Origin: Lunularia cruciata
Taxonomy: Eukaryota; Streptophyta; Marchantiopsida; Lunulariales; Lunulariaceae
Direction: 5' to 3'
Assembly: GCA_948567375.1 (NCBI GenBank)
Contig: OX419762.1
Coordinates: 32,752,608 to 32,816,607, forward strand
Length of the DNA stretch: 64,000 bases
Below are positions 28,636-39,200 of the stretch, one piece after another. Position numbers and translations under genes: made by a program. The notes under the pieces are model-generated. The model saw only the letters and a program-made list of their open reading frames with translations. It ran no database searches and was not told the DNA's origin. The stretch's first letter is position 1, and the number at the start of each line of letters is the position of its first letter.

Positions 28636-29638
28636 TGTAATACCAAGGGTTAGCCATATGATCTAGATGTGAAATTTGGTTTGGTAACATCTAGAATGAT
28701 GTTATACATGATGGTCAAAATAGATTAGATAGAAGTATCACCAAAAGAGTACTTCTACAAATAGGGCAGAAACTGAAATAGACTTGAGAACCTTAGAACC
28801 AATAGCTAGACATATGATTTAAAGGTGATAATTGGTTTGGTAACATCTAGAATGATGTTATACATGATGGTCAAAATAGATTAGATAGAAGTATCACCAA
28901 AAGAGTACTTCTACAAATAGGGCATAAACTGAAATAGACTTGAGAACCTTAGAACCAATAGCTAGACATATGATTTAAAGGTGATAATTGGTTTGGTAAC
29001 ATCTAGAATGATGTTATACATGATGGTCAAAATAGATTAGATAGAAGTATCACCAAAAGAGTACTTCTACAAATAGGGCAGAAACCAAAATAGACTTGAG
29101 AACCTTAGAACCAATAGCTAGACATATGATTTAAAGGTGATAATTGGTTTGGTAACATCTGGAAGGATGTTACACATGATGGACTAAACAGATCAGAAAG
29201 AGGTATCACCAAAAGGGGATTTCTACTAATAGAGTAGGAACCAAAATATGCCTTAAATCTTTGAAGGCAATTTCGGAGGCCTAAATGGATGAATTAGGCC
29301 TCAAAAATAAGCTTTGTCTCGTCGAGAGCTTTCCAACGGTACCTTACTCACATGATTTCGAGATTCCTACAAGAAGATTCCCTAAAAGATTCTCTCCAGT
29401 CAAAGCTTGTTTGACCAACCAGATAGGACCTAGACCAGACAGGTCACCCATCCAAGTAAGTAATCCAAGGGTGGAGCTTGTTGAAATGTCACCTATCTGT
29501 GTCCCTAATCCTATGGTAGAGCTTCCTTGGAGGAGATCCTCTTTGTCTATATAATAAAGAGAAGGTGCTCCCTTGGGGCATCGAATGTTGAGTGTGCAAT
29601 CTGTGCTTTCTCTCTTCTCTTGTCCTCAGAGTATTACA
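28636..29638 (+). repeat. 3' LTR of B2, expanded by two 156-bp units
   Basis: This LTR is 1003 bp long against about 733 in other copies. The GGTAACATCT landmark occurs at about 28683, 28839, 28995 and 29151, exactly 156 bp apart. The usual LTR has only two such positions, so two extra units were added. The 5' LTR of the same element (25606) has the normal two. Confidence 0.88.
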
Positions 29639-29643
29639 CATGA

Positions 29644-30643
29644 TAAGATATTTAGCTTGCAAGTGAAGCAAATTTTCATAGGCTGAGCCTTCAATCCCAT
29701 TGGAACTAATCAAGTTCCTAGTAGGCAACTCAAAATCTCATATTGAGGTTCATCATTTCCTTGATCATTCTGCTTCAAAAATTCCATTTAGCCAACTTGT
29801 TGAGGTCACTCATTCTTTATTTGAGACTTAGCAATATGATGTCCAACTTGGTGACAATAGAAACATCCACCATTTTGATGCAATCTTTCATGATCTGTTG
29901 TGCTAAGTGGTCTTTGTTAGATGGCATCGATCTCCATTGGTGTTGGCTCTTCCACCCGTGTGTAGTGTATGGGTGGGTTCAAGGAGAGCCAAAGTCAAGA
30001 CCAAGTTGTTATAACCAAGGAATCAAAGAGCTTAGTTAACTGCATGGCTTCCTCCACGTCCTTGGGCTTATGCATAGTTAATTCCACTTTGGTGCGTGAC
30101 TTCAAGCCCCTCACAAAGCGATCTAGAGCTTCTCCATCTAGTATATCTGGATTGCATGATGGTGTTCTAGAATTGAGTGATATAGCTTCTTATATAGCCA
30201 ATCTGCTTCAATTCTACCAATCTATCACATGCAACTTGTGTGACATTTATGGCTTAGAACCGCCCAATTATTGCACTCTTGTATTCTTCCCATGTCAAGA
30301 TTGGCATAACAAATTTCCGCTCAGCTCGTTCCACTTGGAATTGCCACCATAGTTTTACCACTCCATCTAATTGGCTTGAGGCAAATAGAATTTGTTTCCT
30401 TTCATCTTGAAGTTTTGTTGCTTCAAAGGAACGTTCACAATCAAACAAAAAAATTTCCACTACATTAAGAAGATTTTTGCCTTCAAATACCTTGGGCTTT
30501 GGAAATTGGATTCACTCTTCTTCTTTACAAACTGGTGCTCTCTCTACCTACTCTTGTCATTGACGGTCTTATTCATCCAACAATTGAGTAAGATGCTCAA
30601 TTTGTTGTTGCATAGTAAGGATAACTCCGGGCATTGCCGCCAT
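29644..30643 (-). pseudogene. Cm gag and start of pol (broken)
   Basis: On the minus strand gag starts at the ATG at 30643 (MAAMPGVIL, as in C1 MAAIPDVIL). It carries the capsid segment CERSFEAT...VKLWWQFQVERAE and a degraded zinc knuckle near 29800. Near 29700 it passes into the pol start, which is cut by B2 at 29643. Several stops are present. Confidence 0.8.
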
Positions 30644-30659
30644 GGCTACTACTTTATCA

Positions 30660-30869
30660 CACTATCCCCAACTTATCTAATTTATTAAATACATAGATGC
30701 AAAACGTCCACCGTTCTCCATAAGTAACAAGAAAAAGCATCAAATGTTCCTTAGAAAAGGTAATCATATGAAAAGAATCTTGCCCAAAGCGTGAGATGAT
30801 GAATTGGGTGAAATGATGCTTGGATAGTTCTTGGACACAAAAATCTCAATGGTTTGGCGGAAGTGGATT
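30660..30869 (-). pseudogene. Leader module of Cm (decayed)
   Basis: The minus strand keeps the C-family leader pattern: NPLPPNH, FCVQ, SRFG, 12 residues, then TYGERW and CIYVF. One stop replaces the Trp after NPLPPNH. The first proline after the 12-residue spacer is changed and PVV reads FLV. It is cut at its start by a solo B-type LTR. Confidence 0.55.
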
Positions 30870-31620
30870 CATAATGCCAATAGCTAGACATATGATCTAG
30901 AGATGAAATTTGGTTTGGTGACATCCGAAAGGATGTTATACATGATGTACTAAGTAGATCAGATAGAGGCATCATCAAAAGAATAATTCTACTAATAGGC
31001 CAAAAGCTAAAACATGCTTGGAAACTTTAGAATCAATAGCTGTGCATATGATCTAAAGGTGAAACTTGGAGTGGTGACATCTAGAAGAATATAACATATG
31101 ATGTGGAAAGTAGATTAGATAGAGGTGTCACCAAAAGAGCACTTCTACCAATAGGGCAGAAGCCAAAGTAGGCTTGAAAACTTTAGAAGGCAATTTTGGA
31201 GGCCTAAATGGACAAATTAGGCCTCAAAAATTTGTGACCCCCCCCCCCCCTCCCCCATGAACTAAAGATTGGCCTTCCCTCACCCCTAGGTTGTCTACTC
31301 AAGAGCTTTTCAACTGTACCTCACCCATGTGATTCTAAGATTCCTACAAGATGATTCCTTAAAGATTCCCTTTGGTCAAAGCCAGTTTGATCAACCAAAT
31401 GGGACCTGGACCGACATATCATCCATCCAAGCAAGTAATCTAAGGGTGGAGTTCATTGACAGGTCATCTATCCATGTACCTAATCATATGGTGGAGCTTC
31501 CTTGGAGGAGATCCTCTTTGGCTATATAATAAAGAGAAGGTGCTTCTTTTGAGCATCAAAGGATTGAGTGTGAAACTTGTGTTTTCTTTCTTAGAGTTCT
31601 CTTGTCTTCAGAGTATTACA
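30870..31620 (+). repeat. Solo B-type LTR in the Cm leader
   Basis: This diverged 751-bp LTR starts with a mutated end (CATAATGCC for TGTAATACC) and ends GAGTATTACA. It interrupts the Cm leader: GGAAGTGGATT on the left and ATTTGGTGG on the right join to match C1. A solo LTR arises by recombination between the two LTRs of one element. The target duplication is no longer clear. Confidence 0.8.
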
Positions 31621-31669
31621 ATTTGGTGGTCCATAAATTCCATCTATACCATTCATGCTCTGATACCAA

Positions 31670-32076
31670 TGTAAAAATGTAAAAGACCAAGACCAAGGAG
31701 AGAAATAGGAGAATGGAAGATCACATTGGGACACTTGAGTGTAGAAAACTCCAAATGCCTAGCATGAGCTTCAACTTTGGTATTTATATGCAGCATACAA
31801 GGCTCTTGAGAAGCTTCCTTGAGCCGCTTTCTCAAAGTGCAAGCCAAGTTAACCGGGAAGCTTCTCAAGAAGCTTACTTCTAGAAGCTGCCTACTTGGCA
31901 TGCAATCTAAGCTAGTTGGAAGCTTCTAGAAGCTACCTACCTAGAATGCAAGTTAAGTTAGCTAGGAAGCTTCCCAAGAAGCTTTCTATATACTTCTAGA
32001 ACATTCTAGGCTACTTTGGCTCATTCTCTACTTCATTAGCCTTACTAACTACATTGCTAATTTCCATATTGTTACA
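31670..32076 (-). repeat. 5' LTR of Cm
   Basis: This is the reverse complement of the C-type LTR, from TGTAAAA at 31670 to GTTACA at 32076. The primer site is in reverse just to its left (GCTCTGATACCAA, about 31657-31669). A small duplication of TGTAAAA is present at the inner end. It pairs with the partial LTR at 1-193. Confidence 0.85.
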
Positions 32077-33006
32077 ACTGGATTAACCCACTGACAATAG
32101 TCTAAAAGATCAGTGGTTCATTGCACATGGTGATTGCTTTAGAAAATTCTGCCCATAGTGTGAAATAATACTTTGGATGATTGTAATACCAATAGCTAGA
32201 AAGATGATCTAGAGATGAAATTTGATTTGGTAACATCTACAAAGATACATGAGGGACTAAGTAGATAAGCTAGAGGTATCACCAAAAGAGTACTTCGACT
32301 AATAGGCCTGAGATCAAAACATGCTTGGAAACTTTAGAATCAATAGCTAAGCATATGATCTAATGTAGAAACTTGGGGTAGTGACATCTAGAAGGATGTT
32401 ACACATGATGGAGAACGTAGATCAGATAGAGGTATTACCAAAAGAGCACTTCTACTAATAAGGCAAAAGCCAAAAATAACCTAAAAACTTTAAAGCCATT
32501 TTTGAAGGCTTAAACGGATGAATTAGGCCTTGAAAATGAAAGATTCCTCCCTCTCAAGTGATAAAAGCTTACCTTCTCCCCCATGATTTGTCCTTTGAGA
32601 GCTTTCCAGTAGTACCTTACCCATGTGATTTTGAGCTTCCTACAAGAAGATTCACTAAAGATTCCCTTTGGTCAAACCTATTTGACCAACTAGACAAGAC
32701 AAGGATTGACATGTCACCCATCCAAACAACTAATCCAAGGATGGAGATTGCTGTAGGTCATCAATCCATGTATCTGATCCAAGGGTGGAGTTTCCTTTGA
32801 GGGGATCCTCTTTGCTATGTAATAAAGAGAAGGTGCTCCTTTGGGGCATATGAGGATTGAGCGTGAAATATGTATTTTCCCTCTTGAAGAGCTCTCTTGT
32901 CCTTGGAGTATTACAATTATATGGACACAAGAATCCCAAAGGTCTTAAGGGACATATATTTGATAGTCCATAGATTCCATCCAATTCATTCTTGCTTTGA
33001 TACCAA
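32077..33006 (-). pseudogene. Leader remnant of older chromovirus C0
   Basis: The flanks of the solo LTR at 32182-32915 join into one C-family leader on the minus strand. A primer-site-like TTGGTATCAAAGC lies at about 32995-33006, then a module-like stretch (GILVSI, TMGRIF) with many stops. Cm is inserted in it at 32076/32077, so C0 is the oldest layer seen. Confidence 0.6.
32182..32915 (+). repeat. Solo B-type LTR in C0
   Basis: This 734-bp LTR runs from TGTAATACC to GTATTACA, flanked by ATGAT (32177-32181) and ATTAT (32916-32920), a duplication with one mismatch. It is more diverged than the LTRs of A and B2, so it is an older insertion. Confidence 0.82.
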
Positions 33007-33430
33007 TGTAAAAGATAGAAGAGGAAAATAGGAGAACGTAAAATCAAAATAGAAGATCACACTAGAATTCTCAAGTGAGTGAAACTCCAAATACCTACCA
33101 TGAAGTTGGGCTTTGGTATTTATAGTGAAAAAATACAAGGCTCTTGAGATGCTTCCTTCTCAAAGCTGCCTCCTTGGAATGCAACTAAGTTAGCCAAGAA
33201 GCTTCTTACTTGCTATACAAGCTAAGCTAACTATTAGTTTGGTGTACAAGTTACCCAATTTTTAGAAGGTACTTGTAAGCTTCAAAATTAGAAATTTCCT
33301 AAAAATTTCTAAAACATTCTATCAAGAGGCTTCCTAGATACTTCTAATATTCTTATAATTATTAGTTATATTTTGCTTATTTTACTAACTCATTATCATC
33401 AGTTAACTCCTCTACTAACTCCATATGAAT
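33007..33430 (-). repeat. LTR of C0 (degenerate)
   Basis: This is the reverse complement of a C-type LTR. It starts TGTAAAAG, with a reversed TATA region near 33117 (GGTATTTATAG) and decayed AAGCTTC palindromes. Its far end runs into the inverted-repeat element near 33419. Confidence 0.7.
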
Positions 33431-34285
33431 TATAAGGAGCGTATTTGCTTTGCCACATTATAATGTTTTGACAATAAGCAAACACTTTACAAGTGAGGTA
33501 TGTAGTCAAGAAATGTGCTGGTTGGAAATGAGGTTATATGGAAGTGCACCAATGCATAATATACTTTTCCAATTATTTCAAGAGAGAAGTACATATGGTA
33601 ACACTTGTAGGGTTTCTTGCGGAAGGTCCATGGGTATTGATTTCACACATAGAGTCCCGTGGGCACTTTTTGAGTTACACTCTCTTAGATACTACAATTC
33701 TTGAAATTAATTTGGTCACATTCGTCTAGATCAGAGAGGGATCTCTTGCTAGCACAAATGACATAGCAGGAACGTATGAAAATATTCCATTGGTTGGATG
33801 CCAGAGGCAAATTTCCATACAATAAACTTGTCATCTTTCTCCGGCTTCATATGATGATGAAAAACCCGAGCTTGAGTAGTACTATGTCCTATTCACAAGA
33901 GATGGTATTATATCACATAAGTCTAGACTTACACAAAGTTCCATTAATGCAATATCTTGATGACTTGGGGTCATAATGATTTTACTATCTCTATCTAGAT
34001 GAATGTGACCAAATGAATTCTAGCATCTAAGAGAGTGTGCAACCAAATTATTTTCAAGAATTTTAGCACCCATGGATCTTCTGCAAGAAACCCTACAAGT
34101 ATAACCTATGGACTTCTCTATTGAAATAATTGAAAAAAAGTATATTATGCATTGGTGCGCTTTTCTGTAACCTCATTCTCCAACTAGCACATTTCTTCAC
34201 TACGGCCCTCATTTGTCAATTGTTTTTCTTGTCAACACATTACAATGTGGGGCAAAGCAAATAAACTCCTCATAATAATATGGAG
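33419..34285. mobile_element. Inverted-repeat (foldback/MITE-like) element
   Basis: The left arm (about 33419-33737) is the imperfect reverse complement of the right arm (about 33987-34285), with a spacer of about 250 bp. Matching landmarks are CTCCATAT at the outer ends, TATTTGCTTTGCC, AATGCATAATATACTTTT, GTAGGGTTTCTTGC and CACATTCGTCTAGAT at the inner ends. The spacer has a 66-codon frame with no recognisable domain. I see no clear target duplication. It could be a non-autonomous DNA transposon or a hairpin-RNA locus. Confidence 0.7.
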
Positions 34286-34930
34286 GGTGGGTAGCTCTAA
34301 GGAAAATGTTCCTAGTTCCTTCCTTTTGCTTTCTTAGACCTAATCTTCCCTTAATATTATGAGCCACATGACTTTCTTAACCATAATTACGGTAGGTTGG
34401 ATCAAGCTCCGTTTTGTTATGTGTATGCTTCTGTTGCAGAATCTGGCTTGGGTGATTATGATTGCTGCCCTTAACATGCACATTGATTATTCTCTTTGTG
34501 TTTAAAGTGGCAAAATACAAGAGATTCGGCTGAATATTAGCAGTTACATCCACGATACAAAATGACCACCTTGAAAAATCGCACAGAGTTCCAAAGTCAA
34601 ATATGTTTTATTTTTGAAGAGTGTGATAGTTTCTACTGCATGAAAATACTGTTAAAGAACTCCATCGAAGGAAAAGCTGATCAGATATGCACCAAAAATG
34701 GGCTACCGCTGCACGAGTCTAAGTTGCCCAATTACGAAAGGAGAACGAGTCTTGTACTCTAAATTATCATCGGAGATCTTCCTGTAAACTCCACAAACTT
34801 CAATCACTAGAATGTCGAAACCAAGCTTGATCATGCACTTTTATAGTGACAAACAGCTGGTCATTGACGCACTAGCTAGCTTAACTTACTTAAATCGTCG
34901 GGGACCGCAACGGTTGCATACACTATCCAC
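34286..34930. other. Unassigned spacer
   Basis: This AT-rich stretch between the inverted-repeat element and the endonuclease gene has no convincing ORF or repeat. It marks the change from retrotransposon DNA to genic DNA. It may hold the 3' untranslated region of the endonuclease gene on the minus strand. Confidence 0.4.
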
Positions 34931-34933
34931 TTC

Positions 34934-35467
34934 TCATGGATTGACAATGTCGTTGTTCAGAATGCTCCCGTTAGGATACTGGATGTAATAGTTTATGCTC
35001 GTAGGTCGACCGGGCTCAGCGGTTCCGTAGTTCAAGCGGAACCAGATCTGAACTACGCCTCCAGCAAGTACAGCATCGTTGATATTCCTCTCGACGTCTG
35101 CTGCAAATACTCCACGATTGATGTTCGGGTTCTGTGGGAAGATATTCCAGTTAACGCTTCCCAGTCCGCCTTGATTTTTGCCAATGATATGACCAGCGTC
35201 GTCAGTGGCTCGTCCTGCATCTCGAGCAAATGTTCTAACGGCAGCGTTAGTTGCTGTCCCTCGGCCAAGATTGGCAGCCGTGACCGTTGCGTACACCCAC
35301 TCGACGACTGTGAGACTAGGACTGACTCGCCCTCTGGCTGTGCGAGTATGATATTCTTGAATGGGCTGCTGAGGATTCTGTGGTGCAACCGTGCCTTGTG
35401 CAGTAGGCATAGCATTAAGCCACACATCTGCCCCTATGGGCCATGGTTTTGTAGGACGAATCAACAT
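34934..35467 (-). CDS. DNA/RNA non-specific endonuclease, toxin-type domain
   Basis: This 177-codon frame is read here from the ATG at 35467; the frame is open without ATG up to about 35540, so an upstream exon is possible. It carries the hallmarks of the bacterial Endonuclea_NS_2 type (beta-beta-alpha-metal nucleases found at the C-termini of polymorphic toxins). The sequence runs G-R then DDAGHII (H near residue 93, the expected general base), GG, NWNIFPQN and NRG (Asn residues as metal ligands), and a C-terminal RPTSINYYIQYPNG strand pair. It would cut DNA and RNA. No signal peptide or immunity partner is visible. A plant genome carrying this as a single-domain protein suggests old transfer from bacteria or fungi. 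Alternatively it is sequence from an associated microbe, but the flanks here are plant-like. Confidence 0.7.
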   Translation of the reverse strand: MLIRPTKPWPIGADVWLNAMPTAQGTVAPQNPQQPIQEYHTRTARGRVSPSLTVVEWVYATVTAANLGRGTATNAAVRTFARDAGRATDDAGHIIGKNQGGLGSVNWNIFPQNPNINRGVFAADVERNINDAVLAGGVVQIWFRLNYGTAEPGRPTSINYYIQYPNGSILNNDIVNP

Positions 35468-35549
35468 TGCCTCAACACTAAGCGCTTCCCAAATTCCTAC
35501 TTGAGAAAGACCAGGATACCTACACCAGCGAGGTTGCGACTCATTTCAG

Positions 35550-36077
35550 TTGCACATGGCCTCAGTCCAGAGTGCTAGCGCTCAAGCTCCGTTGAGCCCG
35601 GGAGTTAATGTCTCAGATGTTCATATACTATGAAAGCTTGTCCGGGAGGTCTTAGTGACTGCTCAAATACAGATTTCAAACTGCAAGCCTGATAAGCATT
35701 TTAGACATCCATTCTTTATACCCAAATCTCCTTGAACTGTAGGATCATCAGATCTACTCAAGTCAAGCTTTTCCTCAGCTGCAACTGCTCAGGCTGGTTA
35801 TGCCAAATGGCATCGGGGGCCTCAGTCAAACTTCTCACATGACAAAAGTCGGGATCATTCTTGGTCTTCATCAAGACTTTTGTCAACAAAAGAGGTAAAC
35901 TTTCCAGCACAGTCGTGATAGGATGATAACCTCAGTATTTTACTAGGTGCCTTCGCCAAAAAGCCACATACTCTCCACCAACCCAAGCTAAGGCAGTGAG
36001 AATGGTTGAAGACCCGATACAGCGTGTAACATTCCTACACAATTTCATGGGCCAACAAGTGTCCAACATGCGGTCGA
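35550..36077. other. Unassigned spacer upstream of the endonuclease gene
   Basis: No convincing ORF is present. The endonuclease promoter should lie here on the minus strand, and a first exon is possible, but I cannot place either. Confidence 0.35.
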
Positions 36078-36113
36078 TAAAGTTCCAGTGTATTTCTATA
36101 CACTGGAACTTTA
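36078..36113. repeat. Perfect 16-bp hairpin
   Basis: TAAAGTTCCAGTGTAT, four bases TTCT, then the exact reverse complement. It stands alone in non-coding DNA, 70 bp from a copy of the dispersed R repeat. It may be the fused ends of a lost inverted-repeat transposon or a very small MITE. Confidence 0.75.
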
Positions 36114-36183
36114 CAACTGCGGTGCTGTAACCAGACGGAAACGGAACTCTACGTGGCAAAATAGATAAAGTTGCTTTAAGTGT

Positions 36184-36253
36184 AAGGCGACCGCGTAGAA
36201 AACACGCGATAGAAAACACGAAGGATGGGAAGACCCCGTCAAGCCGTACAAGG
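36184..36253 (+). repeat. R repeat, short copy
   Basis: This is the core of the dispersed repeat: AAGGCGACCGCGTAGAAAACACG, partly doubled here, then AAGGATGGGAAGACCCCGTC and AAGCCGTACAAGG. It ends there, so it is truncated relative to the copies at 36721 and 45130. Confidence 0.65.
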
Positions 36254-36720
36254 TTCCTTTAAGTAGTCGATGACATGTGGATAACACGGTAGCAATTGTA
36301 AGCCCAATTTTGTTGACAAACTCAAGAAGAAACAGCGTTTTCAAGGTTGGACAGGCTTAAAGTGATCACAAGAACTGCACCCCAATCAAAGCACTTTACA
36401 ATGAGCATGTCTTCCGTATTATAAACTTGAGATAAACTATACAGAAGTTGTATATGTTCTTATGCATTTTTTCCTGTATCATTGACAGATTACAATGGAA
36501 ACTAAATCTTAAATACGACAGACTGCAGAGAGAGCATGATACTGTTATAAGTCAACTCCACATTGAATGAACATAAATTTGGCTATCTTTGGGTCGATAA
36601 CGGTCGAAACAACTATTGTATCGGTAAGGGATCGGGCAACCAAAAAAATGTATGTATTTTCGGTTTTCCATCACTAGATTTATGGAGCCGGAGTCCTCAG
36701 TTGTTTATTTAGTGAAACGT

Positions 36721-37440
36721 AAAAGGGCGACCGCATAGAAAAAACGAAGGATGGAAGACCCGTATCAAGCCTCAAAACAAGGGAGTGACGAAAAAGGTAA
36801 ATGGGCTAAACCCCAACACAGTCTAGATGAGAAATCAGCACTATGAGAAATTTGCCCTAGTGCACCTAAGATATTAGAGCTATGCAAGTGGTGTGGTCTG
36901 CAAATAACCAGAACATCCTAAGAAGCATCACCTAGTGTGATTGCTCTCTTATGGATTATATCAACAGTTGTCCCCTGCAGAATATGTCTAAAATATGTTA
37001 CAAAGTATGAAAGTGAGAGTGGTACTCCTGGCACCTAACATGAAAAGCTATAGTGTCCTCCCTTACAAATGTGTCGAATGATGTATCCATAGCTCCATAT
37101 AACTCTAAGGCTAGAAAAACAACGAGGTGACCACGACACATGCCCATCTACTTGGAGACCTTGTAACCTGTTGCTGATCTCACTGCCCATCTAGAGAGAA
37201 CGGTAAGCACTCCCTCCGAAACAATATCCCGCATAGGATCTATAACCATGACATCTGCGATAATTACCATGATCATCCCCGGATCTCACCGCCCATCTAG
37301 AGAGAACTGAAATCACTCCCTCCAAAACAATATCCTGCCTAGGATCCATAACCATGACATCTGCGATGATTACCTGATCATCCCCCGACCAAGTACACTT
37401 TAGTGGAAAGTGGATGTACTAGTAATTTCATTCAAGATCC
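36721..37440 (+). repeat. R repeat, long copy 1
   Basis: The copy begins AAAAGGGCGACCGCATAG and shares scattered blocks with 45130-45690 over about 600 bp. These include GGGCTAA.CCCCAA, CACCTAAGATAT, CATCACCTAGTGTGATTG, CTCCATATAACTC and ACTTGGAGAC. It contains an internal tandem duplication at 37177-37388. No ORF is present. It is probably a non-coding retroelement part (LTR or SINE-like). Confidence 0.6.
37177..37388 (+). repeat. 106-bp tandem duplication inside R copy 1
   Basis: Two adjacent units begin ATCTCACTGCCCATCTAGAG (37177) and ATCTCACCGCCCATCTAGAG (37283) and are about 90 percent alike by eye. Copy 2 at 45130 has only one such unit. Confidence 0.8.
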
Positions 37441-39200
37441 TACAGCTGGAGCGGCAGGTCACACAAGTAATCAAAATTCGATAGTGTCCGGGCACTGTCG
37501 AAGAAGTGACCAAGTTTTTGACCAAATTCTAGCAAGGCGCTGTCTAACAAGTACGTGACATTATTAGTACGGCTCTGGCTCAGCGGCATCATATCCACGA
37601 GTTCAAGTTACTGCTCACCACTGCTCACCCTGATATGAACAATATGGGACTGTTTAGGAGTTTATCAAGCCGATCAAATCCAAGGCATCTGAATAAAACT
37701 AGAATTCATTTTCAGTGCAAAGACTTCTGTCTAAAGTTGCTAACCAAAAGGCGTCATCTAAATTTCACTGCTATTCACCGAGCCAAGCTGATTGCAAGAT
37801 TGGTCGACCGAAGGGAAGTACCTTGAAAGTTTCCTCCACCGTTTGATGGGCCAATCCGTGCTGGAAAAGGTAGCCAATAATTATTTGCGTACTATTTAAC
37901 AGGTTGAACGTAGCCTTTCCACGCAGGATGTGGATGAAACTTTTAGTTAAGCGGAGTAACTCTTCCAAGTATTGTTTGCTTGCTCTACGTCATATCCTTC
38001 ACAAAAACATGTTCATTCTTGTTCCAACCACTATTTAAAAAGTTCATCTCCGGTAACTCAGGGAATGTGAGAAAGGGAGAAGATATCAGAAGTCTTGATA
38101 CGTTGCACTGACTTAAACTGTGAGTGTATTCAACTCATTGATGTAATTTCAGTGTATCAAGGCACAAGGGGCACGGATTGGATTCCTTCTCCGAGGAATG
38201 TAGTGTCAATCCATTTAAAAAGACTCTGGTGACATTCTCACCAGCTTGTCATTTGGCAGGTTCCTTGCATTGAAATTCAGTTCAGCCAATATAAGAGTTA
38301 ATTACTTGATTGAGCAATCACTAGTTAATTCCTCTGCAGAATTTGTGTCAATCTCTCTTATCGCTTTTACTCTGGAGCATTTATTTATTATTATTAATTT
38401 ATTAAAGACCTAGTGGGAACCGTGAAATTGGTCTTGATGTCTAAACCCCAACTTTCCACTGTACTGTATTTGCACCAAATTACAGTCGATGCTTGAGTCT
38501 TCATGATGCCGAGTACTACCGTAGTCCTTTTCCTGCAGTTTACAAGTAACTACAGTAACGAAGTTCAGCCAGCTTTTGACCATGAACATCCCTGATTTGC
38601 TCCATTCCCTAAGGACATCTCAAATACTTGAAACCTGAATTCATCGTATTCCTCTCGACAGATTGTTCCAACAATGCATGTGGAGAAAAGCAAAAGACCA
38701 GTGCGCGCATACTGGAGTGAGTGAAAAATCAAATTCGCTATATCTCACCAGAATGATCTACTATCACCATTTGTCACCCTTGAATCATTCGGCGATCTTT
38801 AAATCAGCTTCTCAGTTTCTGGAAGTCGGGAAAAATTGTAACTCTAGGAATGACAGACGTTCTTTGCAAACTTAGCTGTTCTCTACCATAACTTCTCCAG
38901 ACTTGTATTATCTCTGAAATTTCGACAGGAAGCCTTCTTGTTCGAATAACTTGGAAATTGGAAGCTTGTCATCGCCGTTTCTCTGCAGGTGCCTGGGAAT
39001 TCTGTTATCAACTCGGTTTCAACCTTGTTTCCGCAAGCGCACTAGCGGAAAGACCTTGGATTGCACATGGGAAATTTTCAAGGAGTAACGCAAGGGTTTA
39101 AGGATGTAGCTCAGTTCAGTGCGTCAATGGTTCCAGTCTGCTAAAATGTCTACGTCTTGTGGGGTTTCCTTGCTCAATTGTCTAGACCACATCTCATGCG
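37441..39200. other. Intergenic spacer, nothing recognised
   Basis: About 1.76 kb of mixed sequence without a credible ORF or repeat lies between the R repeat and the U11/U12-59K start codon. The 59K promoter and 5' untranslated region must lie in its right end. Confidence 0.4.

Larger units (their letters stand above)
25606..29638 (+). mobile_element. Internally deleted chromovirus B2
   Basis: The element is flanked by a perfect CATGA duplication (25601-25605, 29639-29643). The Cm pol frame reads continuously across it. Its 5' LTR breaks off at about 26316 and joins RT directly, so primer site, leader, gag, protease and half of RT are missing. RT (FLDDILLYSS), RNase H, integrase and chromodomain follow with several stops, then the polypurine tract (28621-28635) and a lengthened 3' LTR. 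It is close in sequence to element A and belongs to the same family. Without a primer site it cannot replicate. Confidence 0.9.

Noticed and set aside
1-33430. CRISPR array or bacterial-type operon
   Set aside because: The regular repeats are LTRs, minisatellites and in-frame pol repeats. No short repeats with unique spacers occur, and the genes have spliceosomal introns.
33776-33976. 66-codon frame in the spacer of the inverted repeat, as a possible transposase remnant
   Set aside because: It has no catalytic motif and is too short. The spacer is better treated as non-coding.
39105-39170. tRNA-like start GGATGTAGCTCAGTTCAG
   Set aside because: It resembles a D-arm region, but no matching anticodon stem, T-arm or acceptor stem follows. 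It lies just before the 59K start codon.
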